A stretch of 64,000 nucleotides of DNA, from the NCBI RefSeq assembly GCF_003097315.1, contig NZ_QDDL01000003.1:310001-374000 (forward strand). The letters are read 5' to 3'. Under the pieces are notes generated by a model. The model made no database searches. It had not been told where the DNA came from and saw only the letters and a list, made by a program, of their open reading frames with translations. The DNA is from Pelagibaculum spongiae (lineage in GTDB: Bacteria; Pseudomonadota; Gammaproteobacteria; Enterobacterales; Pelagibaculaceae). The position numbers and the translations under genes are program-made. Shown here piece after piece: positions 55,533 to 64,000 of this stretch. Every line of letters starts with the position of its first letter. The stretch's first letter is position 1.

Positions 55533-56987
55533 TTAGCCTAACGGATACTCAGGAAACTCAATTCCTGCCATTTGCTGAATCACCCGAATGACTTGGCAGC
55601 TATAACCAAATTCATTGTCATACCAGACGTAAACCACTGCCCGATCGCCATCAACAATTGTTGCTAACGAATCGACAATGCCTGCCGCTGGGAAACCGAC
55701 AAAATCACTCGAAACTACTTCAGGAGAATTGGTATAAGCAATCTGCTCCTTAAGCGGTGAATGAAGGGCTACCTGACGCAATTCATTGTTCAATGAATCC
55801 CGGTCTGTTGCCTTATCAAAATTCAGGTTAAGGATTGCCAATGAAACATTGGGAGTCGGTACCCGAATAGCGTTTCCGGTTAATTTGCCTGCTAATTGTG
55901 GTAAGACTTTAGCGACCGCTTTTGCTGCGCCCGTTTCAGAGATAACCATATTCAATGCAGCAGCACGACCGCGACGAGAACCCTTGTGATAATTATCAAT
56001 CAGGTTCTGGTCGTTAGTGTAAGAATGGCAAGTTTCGACATGGCCATTCTTTATGCCGTAATTGTCGTTTAATACTTTAAGAATTGGCACGATTGCATTG
56101 GTAGTACAACTAGCTGCCGAGAAAATCTTCTCATCAGAATCCAGCTCATTGTGGTTAATACCATGTACTACATTCGGGATATCTCCTTTACCCGGCGCAG
56201 TCAGCAATACTTTAGAAACGCCTTTGCTTTTCAAATGCAAGCCTAGGCCTTCTTTGTCGCGCCACATACCTGTGTTATCCACCACAATCGCATTATCAAT
56301 GCCATGCGCGGTGTAATCGATTTTATCCGGTCCATCGGCATAGATAAGCTTGATGAAGTTACCATTGCAAATTAATGCACTGTTTTCTTCATCGATCAGA
56401 ATGGTGCCCTGGAAGCTGCCGTGAACTGAATCGCGACGCAACAAGCTGGCACGCTTGGCTAGGTCATCTTCTGCACCGGTTTTACGCACCACAATGGCGC
56501 GCAAGCGCATCTTATCGCCACCACCTGAACGCTCAACCAGCATTCTTGCTAGCAAACGGCCAATCCGACCAAAGCCATACAGCACGACATCTTGTGGCTG
56601 TTTGAGCACATTTTGACGGCCAGTATTCAACCCTTCTAGCTGTTGCTTGACGAAGTCAAATAGATCACCTTCGGCTTGCTCTTGCCAGGCAATCGCCAAC
56701 CGTGCAACATCCACTCGACCTGAAGCTAGGTTCAGCTTGGTCATTGCTTGAATAATTGGGAAGGTCTCTTTAACCGACAGTTCTCTACCAGCAATTTGGC
56801 GAACGAAACGATGGGCTTTCAAAATGCCGATCGTGGATTGATTGACCAATCGACGACCAAAAAGGTTGATTACCACACCATTATCTCGATACAAACGGCC
56901 TATAACAGGCAGCATTTGCTCGGCGATTTCTTCGCGCTGTTTCCAATCGCTGAAACAGGCTTCTTTCTGGTCATACTCCGGGCTCAC
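55533..56987 (-). CDS. gap: glyceraldehyde-3-phosphate dehydrogenase, long form
   Basis: 484 residues from a GTG at 56987 (GAGGTG upstream). The first about 130 residues are an N-terminal extension (DWKQREEIAEQMLPVIGRLY) typical of the long Gap/GapB-like enzyme of Pseudomonas and Vibrio. The NAD-binding VVLYGFGRIGRLLARMLVE and catalytic AASCTTNAIVPILKVL (Cys) follow. It interconverts glyceraldehyde-3-phosphate and 1,3-bisphosphoglycerate. RAVVYVWYDNEFGYSCQV is the family C-terminus. Confidence 0.94.
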   Translation of the reverse strand: MSPEYDQKEACFSDWKQREEIAEQMLPVIGRLYRDNGVVINLFGRRLVNQSTIGILKAHRFVRQIAGRELSVKETFPIIQAMTKLNLASGRVDVARLAIAWQEQAEGDLFDFVKQQLEGLNTGRQNVLKQPQDVVLYGFGRIGRLLARMLVERSGGGDKMRLRAIVVRKTGAEDDLAKRASLLRRDSVHGSFQGTILIDEENSALICNGNFIKLIYADGPDKIDYTAHGIDNAIVVDNTGMWRDKEGLGLHLKSKGVSKVLLTAPGKGDIPNVVHGINHNELDSDEKIFSAASCTTNAIVPILKVLNDNYGIKNGHVETCHSYTNDQNLIDNYHKGSRRGRAAALNMVISETGAAKAVAKVLPQLAGKLTGNAIRVPTPNVSLAILNLNFDKATDRDSLNNELRQVALHSPLKEQIAYTNSPEVVSSDFVGFPAAGIVDSLATIVDGDRAVVYVWYDNEFGYSCQVIRVIQQMAGIEFPEYPLG

Positions 56988-57005
56988 TTCAACACCTCAT
57001 TCTTG

Positions 57006-57416
57006 CTAGTTATCTGTGTCTGAATTTGTGGGATCGAAATCAAGCGAAGCCGAGTTTATGCAAAAACGCCGTCCAGTGGGTGCAGGGCCATCAGGGAATA
57101 CATGCCCCAGATGCGAACCACAACTACGACACGTCACCTCAGTGCGCGTCATACCATGGCTAGAATCTGTGTGCTCCTGATGACTATTTCCGACAGAGTC
57201 GGTAAAACTCGGCCAGCCGCAACCTGCGTCGAACTTTTCATCGGCATTAAATAACGGTTCATTGCAGCAAATACACCGATAAACACCATCGTCGAACGCA
57301 TTCCAGTAGCGACCAGTAAAAGGCCTCTCCGTGCCTTTTTCGCGGCACACATGGTACTGTTCTGGGGTTAATTTTGCACGGAAGATTTCATCTTGATTGT
57401 TTTTTTCATCACTCAT
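57006..57416 (-). CDS. msrB: peptide-methionine (R)-S-oxide reductase
   Basis: 136 residues from ATG 57416. An in-frame extension to 57599 is unlikely, because it would overlap the divergent SUKH gene. The Zn-binding CxxC pairs are in [11 protein letters not shown] and [13 protein letters not shown], and the catalytic Cys is in [12 protein letters not shown]. It repairs methionine-R-sulfoxide with thioredoxin. It lies 18 bp before gap on the same strand, so the two may be co-transcribed. Confidence 0.95.
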   Translation of the reverse strand: MSDEKNNQDEIFRAKLTPEQYHVCREKGTERPFTGRYWNAFDDGVYRCICCNEPLFNADEKFDAGCGWPSFTDSVGNSHQEHTDSSHGMTRTEVTCRSCGSHLGHVFPDGPAPTGRRFCINSASLDFDPTNSDTDN

Positions 57417-57526
57417 TGGTCGATTCCTCAGACGAAAAACATATAGATACTCAAGCCACTTCAAATTTAACAACTGAATTTTGAAGTAAGTTGGATGTAA
57501 GACTCGAAAAAGCCACTGAGGTTCTG

Positions 57527-58204
57527 ATGCTCGAATCAATTGCTGCAACTTGGCACGCCGGACTTCGCTGGAAAAGACTGCAATCATACTTGAGTGCAAT
57601 CTCGCCAGAGATTCAAGACAGCCTGCAACCGCCTATATCCAATCACACAATCAACCAGCTTGAACAACAATGGAGCTGCTGCCTACCCAATGACTATCGC
57701 CGCCTGCATAAATTCAGTAGTGGCCAAAACCATAAACGAACACCCGGTTTATGGTTGGGCTTGCATTGGCTAACTTTGGAGCAACATTTCTTCTGCCAGA
57801 GTAACTTGGATTACCAAATCATCTCACCAGAGCAAATCCAACAACCGCTTCGCAGTGAAAAATGGCTAGTGTTTGCAGGCAATCACAGTAAAACAGCTCA
57901 GTCATCTAAACAGGCTTCATCTAAGCAACCGTCATCTGGCGCATCATTAGCCATCGATTTTTCACCGGCAGGCTTTGGCACAGTCGGCCAAATACTAGTG
58001 CTATTTCATCATTCAAAAGAAGTTTCTTTACTCGCCGATAGCTTTGGCAGCTTTATAGATGACTTTTTACATCGATTAGATGATCATCAGCTCACCAGCG
58101 ATTGCCATGGCCAGCTATTAAGCCGCAACAATCCTGAACAGCCATTAATTGACCAGCTCCACCAGCAACTGAGAAACCAACATGCTCGATGTTCATATCG
58201 ATGA
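57527..58204 (+). CDS. SMI1/KNR4 (SUKH) domain protein
   Basis: 225 residues from ATG 57527 (GAGG five bases earlier; a TTG at 57491 is an alternative). [20 protein letters not shown] followed by [13 protein letters not shown] matches the N-terminal SUKH signature (helix, then L-P-x-D-Y-x-x-x-L...N/S-G), and [13 protein letters not shown] its C-terminal end. A Ser/Gln-rich insert ([14 protein letters not shown]) interrupts the middle. SUKH proteins are often immunity proteins against polymorphic toxins. No toxin is adjacent, so the role is open. It overlaps the next gene by 23 bp. Confidence 0.75.
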   Translation: MLESIAATWHAGLRWKRLQSYLSAISPEIQDSLQPPISNHTINQLEQQWSCCLPNDYRRLHKFSSGQNHKRTPGLWLGLHWLTLEQHFFCQSNLDYQIISPEQIQQPLRSEKWLVFAGNHSKTAQSSKQASSKQPSSGASLAIDFSPAGFGTVGQILVLFHHSKEVSLLADSFGSFIDDFLHRLDDHQLTSDCHGQLLSRNNPEQPLIDQLHQQLRNQHARCSYR

Positions 58205-58610
58205 TTTTTACAAAGATATCAGCGTTATTCTGCTGACCTTATTTAGAAATTTCCCTTGCAAGGCCAACTTATATGTTGATGACCTAACTGGCCCGGCAGT
58301 ATTAGATGAATTTGGCTTACAAGATCGACGTTTTCGCTCGGCACTTTCTGCCATGAGCTGGTTGGCTGAAGAAGGCTATATTCGCCACAGCGGTGATTAC
58401 AATCCCGATGGCTTAGACCAAGCAGTATTAAGCGAAAGAGCCTTTAAACAATTAACCAAAGCCATCACGATTAGCGACGTTTCAGAACAACAGCAGATAG
58501 AAAATATCGCCAGCATTATTGAGCAAGCCATACACGATCGGTCATCAATTAAAATTAAACACGCATGCCAAATGTTTTTTGGTTCGATTGATACAGCAGC
58601 TTTTGCATAA
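58182..58610 (+). CDS. hypothetical protein coupled to the SUKH gene
   Basis: 142 residues, soluble, not recognised with certainty. The N-terminal half ([20 protein letters not shown], then LDEFGLQDRRFRSALSAM and WLAEEGYIRH) reads like a winged-helix domain, with helical C-terminus (IENIASIIEQAIHDRSSI). The 23-bp overlap with the SUKH gene implies translational coupling. Functional link to SUKH is inferred only from position. Confidence 0.7.
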   Translation: MLDVHIDDFYKDISVILLTLFRNFPCKANLYVDDLTGPAVLDEFGLQDRRFRSALSAMSWLAEEGYIRHSGDYNPDGLDQAVLSERAFKQLTKAITISDVSEQQQIENIASIIEQAIHDRSSIKIKHACQMFFGSIDTAAFA

Positions 58611-58654
58611 GGCGTGCCTGTAGAAAAAGCACACACATCCGAGCTCTAGCTAAG

Positions 58655-58679
58655 AGGCTGTTTTTTTTCAAAACAGCCT
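58655..58679 (+). terminator. hairpin downstream of the SUKH gene pair
   Basis: AGGCTGTTTT / AAAACAGCCT, 10 bp, with a short loop. The T-run lies in the loop side rather than after the stem, so termination efficiency is uncertain. Confidence 0.5.
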
Positions 58680-58865
58680 GCCTTCTACCACACAGCACCA
58701 TTCTATTGTCGGTAGATCAAAACAACTATTTAAGCAAGAAATTCACGCCCACCTCACATCAAATGCGAGCCCGCTCTCATTAACGCGACACATTAATTGA
58801 TATGGTTTCCATCATTAGCGCAACTATCATTTTTTGTCACCGCGGTGGCTAAAAGAGAGCATTAC

Positions 58866-61800
58866 ATGGCCATCACACCTCTTCGCTTTAGAGCGTTATT
58901 GTTATTCTTTGCTATTTTTTTCATCGCAGGCTGCTCAAGCAGCACTCCTGAAAGCACAACATCGGAAGACACTAAACCCGTTATTTTAGATAGTGACTCC
59001 GACGGCGTTCGAGATGAGCTGGACGCATTCCCTTTCGATCCAAGCGAAACCAAAGACTCCGATAACGATGGCGTAGGTGATAGGGCCGATAGATTCCCCA
59101 ACAACCCCGCTGAATCAAAAGATTCAGATGACGATGGTGTCGGCGACAACGCCGATAGATTCCCCAAAGATCCAACTGAAACTGCCGATTCCGATAATGA
59201 TGGCACCGGTGACAATGCAGACAAATTCCCCAACAACCCCGCCGAAACAAAAGACTCAGACCAAGATGGTGTCGGTGACAATACTGATGCCTTCCCTAAC
59301 GACCCAACTGAAACTGCCGATCTTGATAAGGACGGTACCGGCGACAACGCTGATCCAACGCCTAATGGCGTTCCAGACGTCGGCATACCGGATTCGGATT
59401 CAGATGGCGTAACAGACAATCTCGACACATTCCCAAACGACCCTAGTGAAACCACCGACACAGACGGCGATGGCGTGGGCAACAATGCAGATGCCTTCCC
59501 ATACAATCCGGCCGAAACCAAAGATTCAGATAAAGATGGTATGGGCGACAATGCCGATGCATTCCCATTAGATCCAAAAGAAACTTCAGATTCAGATAAA
59601 GATGGTGTTGGCGATAATTCAGACCTCTTTCCAAACAACCCATCTGAAACCAAAGACACAGATAAAGATGGTATGGGCGACAATGCTGATGCATTCCCAT
59701 TAGATCCAAAAGAAATTTCAGATTCAGATAAAGACGGCATGGGCGACAATGCCGATGCCTTCCCAAATGATCCGAATGAAACTCTAGATTCAGATAACGA
59801 TCGTGTTGGCGACAATGCTGATGCCTTCCCAAATGATCCGAATGAAACTCTAGATTCAGATAACGATCGTGTTGGCGATAACGCTGATGCATTTCCAAAT
59901 GATGCTTCAGAAACTAAAGACACAGATAACGATCGTGTTGGCGATAACGCCGATGCGTTTCCATTAGATCCAAAAGAAACTCTAGATTCAGATAACGATA
60001 ATGTTGGCGATAATGCCGATGCCTTCCCAAATGATGCTTCAGAAACTAAAGACACAGATAAAGATAGCGTTGGCGATAATGCCGATGCCTTCCCAAATGA
60101 TCCGAATGAAACTCTAGATTCAGATAACGATAGCGTGGGCGATAATGCCGATGCGTTTCCATTAGACCCAAAAGAAACTCTAGATTCAGATAACGATAAT
60201 GTTGGCGATAATGCCGATGCATTTCCAAATGATGCTTCAGAAACTAAAGACACAGATAAAGATAATGTTGGCGACAACGCCGATGCATTCCCATTAGATC
60301 CAAAAGAAACTTCAGATTCAGATAAAGACGGCATGGGCGACAATGCCGATGCATTTCCAAATGATCCGAATGAAACTCTAGATTCAGATAACGATCGTGT
60401 TGGCGATAACGCTGATGCCTTCCCAAATGATCCGAATGAAACTCTAGATTCAGATAACGATAGCGTTGGCGACAATGCTGATGCATTCCCAAATGATCCG
60501 AATGAAACTCTAGATTCAGATAACGATCGTGTTGGCGATAATGCCGATGCATTTCCAAATGATGCTTCAGAAACAGTTGATAGCGATGGTGATGGCATGG
60601 GCGATAATGCCGATGCATTTCCAAATGATGCTTCAGAAACTAAAGACACAGATAACGATCGTGTTGGCGATAACGCTGATGCCTTCCCATTCGATCCAAA
60701 AGAAACTCTAGATTCAGATAACGATAATGTTGGCGACAACGCTGATGCCTTCCCATTGGATCCAAAAGAAACTTCAGATTCAGATAACGATCGTGTTGGT
60801 GATAACGCTGATGCCTTCCCAAATGATCCATCTGAAACTCTAGATTCAGATAACGATCGTGTTGGCGACAACGCCGATGCCTTCCCAAATGATCCATCTG
60901 AAACTCTAGATTCAGATAACGATCGTGTTGGCGACAACGCCGATGCCTTCCCAAATGATCCGAATGAAACTTTAGATTCAGATAACGATCGTGTTGGCGA
61001 CAATGCCGATGCATTTCCAAATGATGCTTCAGAAACAGTTGATAGCGATGGTGATGGCATGGGCGATAATGCCGATGCATTTCCAAATGATGCTTCAGAA
61101 ACTAAAGACACAGATAAAGATAATGTTGGCGATAACGCTGATGCCTTCCCATTCGATCCAAAAGAAACTTTAGATTCAGATAAAGATAGTGTTGGCGATA
61201 ATGCCGATGCGTTTCCAAATAATGCTTCAGAAACTAAAGACACAGATAAAGATAGTGTTGGCGATAACGCCGATGCCTTCCCATTCGATCCAAAAGAAAC
61301 TTCAGATTCAGATAAAGACGGCATGGGCGATAATGCCGATGCGTTTCCATTAGATCCAAAAGAAACTCTAGATTCAGATAACGATAATGTTGGCGACAAC
61401 GCCGATGCCTTCCCAAATGATCCATCTGAAACTCTAGATTCAGATAACGATCGTGTTGGCGATAATGCCGATGCATTTCCAAATGATCCATCTGAAACTC
61501 TAGATTCAGATAACGATCGTGTTGGCGATAATGCCGATGCATTTCCAAATGATGCTTCAGAAACAGTTGATAGCGATGGTGATGGCATGGGCGATAATGC
61601 CGATGCATTTCCAAATGATGCTTCAGAAACTAAAGACACAGATAAAGATAATGTTGGCGATAACGCTGATGCCTTCCCATTCGATCCAAAAGAAACTCTA
61701 GATTCAGATAACGATAATGTTGGCGATAATGCCGATGCTTTTCCATTAGATGCTTCTGAAACTAAAGACACAGATAAAGATAGTGTTGGCGATAATGCCG

Positions 61801-64000
61801 ATGCATTTCCAAATGATGCTTCAGAAACAGTTGATAGCGATGGTGATGGCATGGGCGATAATGCCGATGCCTTTCCAAATGATCCATCTGAAACTCTGGA
61901 TTCAGATAACGATAGCGTTGGCGACAATGCCGATGCTTTCCCATTAGATGCTTCTGAAACTAAAGACACAGATAAAGATAGTGTTGGCGACAATGCTGAT
62001 GCCTTCCCAAATAATCCGAATGAAACTCTGGATTCAGATAACGATAGCGTTGGCGACAACGCCGATGCCTTTCCAAATGATCCGAATGAAACTCTAGATT
62101 CAGATAACGATCGTGTTGGCGATAACGCTGATGCCTTCCCATTCGATCCAAAAGAAACTTCAGATTCAGATAAAGACGGCATGGGCGATAATGCCGATGC
62201 ATTTCCAAATGATGCTTCAGAAACAGTTGATAGCGATGGTGATGGCATTGGCGACAATGCTGACATTTACCCTAACGACCCAAGCAATCAAGGTGACGCC
62301 GAGTTTTTATTAAGCGGGCGAACGATTTATCAAGGTGATGCGCAAAGCTCGGTTGATTTTTCTTTCAGCCTTAATAACGGCAATGCAGATTCATTTGAAA
62401 TGATTCAAGGTGTTCTGCCGCAGGGGCTTTCAATTCATCATGACGCTAACAATTTAAGCATTAGCGGAATGCCACAATACGCCGGTTATTATCGCTTGAC
62501 TTTAAGAGCCACTAGCGGCCAAAAATCCAGCGATTTTTCAACCACAATTGTTATCGAACCTAGTAAGAAACTGGTCGATAATACAGTACGCACCGAAGCT
62601 TTAACTGCCGTAGCAGACAGCTATTTAACAAACAGTACAGATTTTAAATACGGAAACGAAAACAGCCTTAGAATCAGTAGCCAGCAATACAATGGCTACC
62701 AACAAAGTATTTTACGCTTTGACACACCCATAACTTCAGAACCACTCATATCTGCTTTTTTAGAGCTACATGTAGCCAAAATAAAGCATGGCGACGTGCC
62801 AGTAATTATTGATGGTGTTGCCAATAATTGGAATGAAGCAAGTGTAAACTGGTTTACTTTATTCATATTTGGCTCATCAAAAACTCGCCTTCCATTTTTT
62901 GGGCCAAAAATAAGCAATACGATTGCCGAAAATACCACTAACACAACTATCCGAATTGATGTTTCTAATTTGATCACCTCTACACTGCGCACAGATAAAT
63001 CAGCAATATCATTCTTTATGTCACGCGCACACGACGGAGATTCTTTTGTCGATTTCTCTTCAAAAGAAGTCGCAGATAAAGCACCAAAATTAATCCTGAA
63101 ATATCAGGCGGATAATAGCGCCGCATTTACTGTTAGCCACGATGCAAGCTCAAGTTTCCTTAATCGGCAAATCAATCAAACAATTAATTTGCAGTTTTCT
63201 AAGCCAGTTCAAACGCTACCCGATAGCGCTGTAATGTTGGAAAATGCAGAATTATTAGCGCTAGTAAAAACATCTGACAACACTTATCAAATATCGATGA
63301 TTAGTGATGGCGACTATTTCGCATCATTCAGTTTAGATCACACACAAATTCGCTCAATAAATGATGACACTCTAGCTGCAACGCCATCAACTACCATTCC
63401 AATAATCGAACCAGTTCAGCTACCTGCAGCAATAAAAGATTCAATTTATATAAGGCAAGATGTCAATTTAAATAACGGCATACTTCTATTCGATATTCCC
63501 GCTCAGAATGAAGTAGCCCGCTCGGTTATTTTACAAATAACTCTGAAAGATATTCGTGATGATGGCACACCGCTCATTATTAGAAATGTGGTGAACAATT
63601 TGCCATCTAAAGCTTATGTATCAAAAATAATTCGTTATTCTGATGCAGGAAAAACCCATTTAATTGATATCAGCTCGCTCTTTGACACTCCGCTAACGGA
63701 AGGCTTAATGACATTAAGTTTTGAGTTTAATGAGCAAACTGATTCAACACATGTTACTCGAGCACAAGGTCTGTCCAGAGGAAATCCAACCGAATTTCCA
63801 CAACTAAGAATCAACAATCATCACCCGTTACCCGCATCCACTTCAGACTTGATTCAAGAAGACTGGACGCAAACGCTAATCACCGCCGGGCAAGATCGTG
63901 TCACAGTGCATGGCGGTGCAATTATTGAATACGACAAGGTTCCAGAGCCTGCTCAATATCCAATTATTTATTATCCAGATGATAATCCAGCAACACTTGA
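58866..64000 (+). CDS. giant calcium-binding repeat lipoprotein (TSP3-like), 3'-incomplete
   Basis: Open from ATG 58866 to the window edge (over 1700 codons, no stop). Signal peptide MAITPLRFRALLLFFAIFFI and lipobox IAGCSSS (Cys23) anchor it to a membrane. Residues 42 to about 1143 are 50 thrombospondin type-3-like units of 22 residues, D-S-D-x-D-x-V-G-D-N-A-D-A-F-P-x-D-P-x-E-T; Asp at 1, 3, 5 and 9 would bind Ca2+. One unit is 24 long. An Ig-like He_PIG domain (QGVLPQGLSIHHDANNLSIS) follows, then a DNRLRE/CBM96-like domain (DSYLTNSTDFKYG...ILRFDTPI) and a second similar domain from about 1520. Probably an adhesin or stalk-like surface protein. Confidence 0.88.
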   Translation, partial: MAITPLRFRALLLFFAIFFIAGCSSSTPESTTSEDTKPVILDSDSDGVRDELDAFPFDPSETKDSDNDGVGDRADRFPNNPAESKDSDDDGVGDNADRFPKDPTETADSDNDGTGDNADKFPNNPAETKDSDQDGVGDNTDAFPNDPTETADLDKDGTGDNADPTPNGVPDVGIPDSDSDGVTDNLDTFPNDPSETTDTDGDGVGNNADAFPYNPAETKDSDKDGMGDNADAFPLDPKETSDSDKDGVGDNSDLFPNNPSETKDTDKDGMGDNADAFPLDPKEISDSDKDGMGDNADAFPNDPNETLDSDNDRVGDNADAFPNDPNETLDSDNDRVGDNADAFPNDASETKDTDNDRVGDNADAFPLDPKETLDSDNDNVGDNADAFPNDASETKDTDKDSVGDNADAFPNDPNETLDSDNDSVGDNADAFPLDPKETLDSDNDNVGDNADAFPNDASETKDTDKDNVGDNADAFPLDPKETSDSDKDGMGDNADAFPNDPNETLDSDNDRVGDNADAFPNDPNETLDSDNDSVGDNADAFPNDPNETLDSDNDRVGDNADAFPNDASETVDSDGDGMGDNADAFPNDASETKDTDNDRVGDNADAFPFDPKETLDSDNDNVGDNADAFPLDPKETSDSDNDRVGDNADAFPNDPSETLDSDNDRVGDNADAFPNDPSETLDSDNDRVGDNADAFPNDPNETLDSDNDRVGDNADAFPNDASETVDSDGDGMGDNADAFPNDASETKDTDKDNVGDNADAFPFDPKETLDSDKDSVGDNADAFPNNASETKDTDKDSVGDNADAFPFDPKETSDSDKDGMGDNADAFPLDPKETLDSDNDNVGDNADAFPNDPSETLDSDNDRVGDNADAFPNDPSETLDSDNDRVGDNADAFPNDASETVDSDGDGMGDNADAFPNDASETKDTDKDNVGDNADAFPFDPKETLDSDNDNVGDNADAFPLDASETKDTDKDSVGDNADAFPNDASETVDSDGDGMGDNADAFPNDPSETLDSDNDSVGDNADAFPLDASETKDTDKDSVGDNADAFPNNPNETLDSDNDSVGDNADAFPNDPNETLDSDNDRVGDNADAFPFDPKETSDSDKDGMGDNADAFPNDASETVDSDGDGIGDNADIYPNDPSNQGDAEFLLSGRTIYQGDAQSSVDFSFSLNNGNADSFEMIQGVLPQGLSIHHDANNLSISGMPQYAGYYRLTLRATSGQKSSDFSTTIVIEPSKKLVDNTVRTEALTAVADSYLTNSTDFKYGNENSLRISSQQYNGYQQSILRFDTPITSEPLISAFLELHVAKIKHGDVPVIIDGVANNWNEASVNWFTLFIFGSSKTRLPFFGPKISNTIAENTTNTTIRIDVSNLITSTLRTDKSAISFFMSRAHDGDSFVDFSSKEVADKAPKLILKYQADNSAAFTVSHDASSSFLNRQINQTINLQFSKPVQTLPDSAVMLENAELLALVKTSDNTYQISMISDGDYFASFSLDHTQIRSINDDTLAATPSTTIPIIEPVQLPAAIKDSIYIRQDVNLNNGILLFDIPAQNEVARSVILQITLKDIRDDGTPLIIRNVVNNLPSKAYVSKIIRYSDAGKTHLIDISSLFDTPLTEGLMTLSFEFNEQTDSTHVTRAQGLSRGNPTEFPQLRINNHHPLPASTSDLIQEDWTQTLITAGQDRVTVHGGAIIEYDKVPEPAQYPIIYYPDDNPATL
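58989..62294 (+). repeat. 50 tandem 66-bp repeats encoding TSP3-like units
   Basis: 3306 bp of near-continuous 66-bp units; 49 of 22 codons and one of 24 account exactly for the distance from the first GAT (58989) to the last unit (62229). Many units are almost identical (for example GATAACGATCGTGTTGGCGA blocks). Several larger super-units recur, such as the paired AGCGATGGTGATGGCATGGG segments at about 60583, 61044, 61573 and 61837. This implies recent amplification by unequal recombination. Confidence 0.93.

Noticed and set aside
57417-57599. N-terminal extension of MsrB
   Set aside because: The extension has no MsrB similarity and overlaps the divergent SUKH gene; the internal ATG gives the normal length.
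58862-62266. Long minus-strand open frame as the real gene of this region
   Set aside because: The plus strand has a signal peptide, lipobox, regular calcium-loop repeats and continues into recognisable domains beyond the array; the minus frame is only the periodic reflection of the repeat.

Overview
The window looks like a chromosomal segment of a marine-type gammaproteobacterium, roughly 43% G+C by eye. The evidence is the argG-motY-pyrC-rnt order, a complete Na+-pumping NADH:quinone reductase operon (nqrABCDEF-apbE-nqrM), MotY (a sodium-type flagellar motor protein), bifunctional MnmC, SthA, the long form of glyceraldehyde-3-phosphate dehydrogenase, and a GlyGly-CTERM surface protein. I cannot name the species from the sequence.

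Layout. 1-2.4 kb: part of a BMP-type (nucleoside-like) ABC importer with a structured leader. 3.1-6.1 kb: a phosphonate-type ABC importer (phnD-phnC-fused phnE). 7-8.3 kb: avtA. 8.6-10.8 kb: an AT-rich accessory patch with a pertussis/enterotoxin-like ADP-ribosyltransferase, a truncated YopT-like (C58) cysteine-protease fragment, a possible cysteine hydrolase and two decayed relics of that hydrolase. 10.9-14.7 kb: a large secreted HExxH metalloprotease with FG-GAP repeats and a GlyGly-CTERM tail. 15.4-16.5 kb: an IS4-type transposase remnant, a possibly truncated 59-codon gene and dispersed repeats. 16.6-26 kb: housekeeping genes (argG, motY, pyrC, rnt, deoD, nupC, peroxiredoxin, grxD, sodB), with a hairpin-rich intergenic region at 23.57-23.80 kb. 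26.2-33.3 kb: a second accessory island with a decayed sodB 3' copy, a REP-associated (RAYT) transposase, and a three-gene operon of unknown function whose first gene looks like a PD-(D/E)XK nuclease. The middle gene of that operon is split by an IS66-family element with matching terminal repeats and an 8-bp target duplication. Repeats and an sbcC fragment close the island. 33.4-42.9 kb: pyk, yidD, a patatin-like lipase, the ilv acetolactate synthase operon with a readable attenuator and leader peptide, mnmC and a TraF-like outer-membrane protein. 43.4-46.4 kb: two paralogous beta-propeller-like lipoproteins. 46.5-57.4 kb: sthA, the nqr operon, gap and msrB. 57.5-58.6 kb: a SUKH-domain gene and an overlapping partner. 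58.9 kb to the end: a giant lipoprotein with 50 tandem 66-bp thrombospondin-type-3-like calcium-binding repeats, running off the window.

How the parts work together. deoD lies just downstream of nupC, suggesting coupled nucleoside uptake and salvage, and the BMP importer may serve the same purpose. The nqr cluster carries its own flavin-attachment (apbE) and maturation (nqrM) factors, and the sodium gradient it makes could drive a MotY-type flagellar motor and a NupC-type symporter. The most novel material is the IS66-split three-gene operon (candidate defence system), the small toxin/effector patch, the 50-copy repeat surface protein, and several structured non-coding regions.
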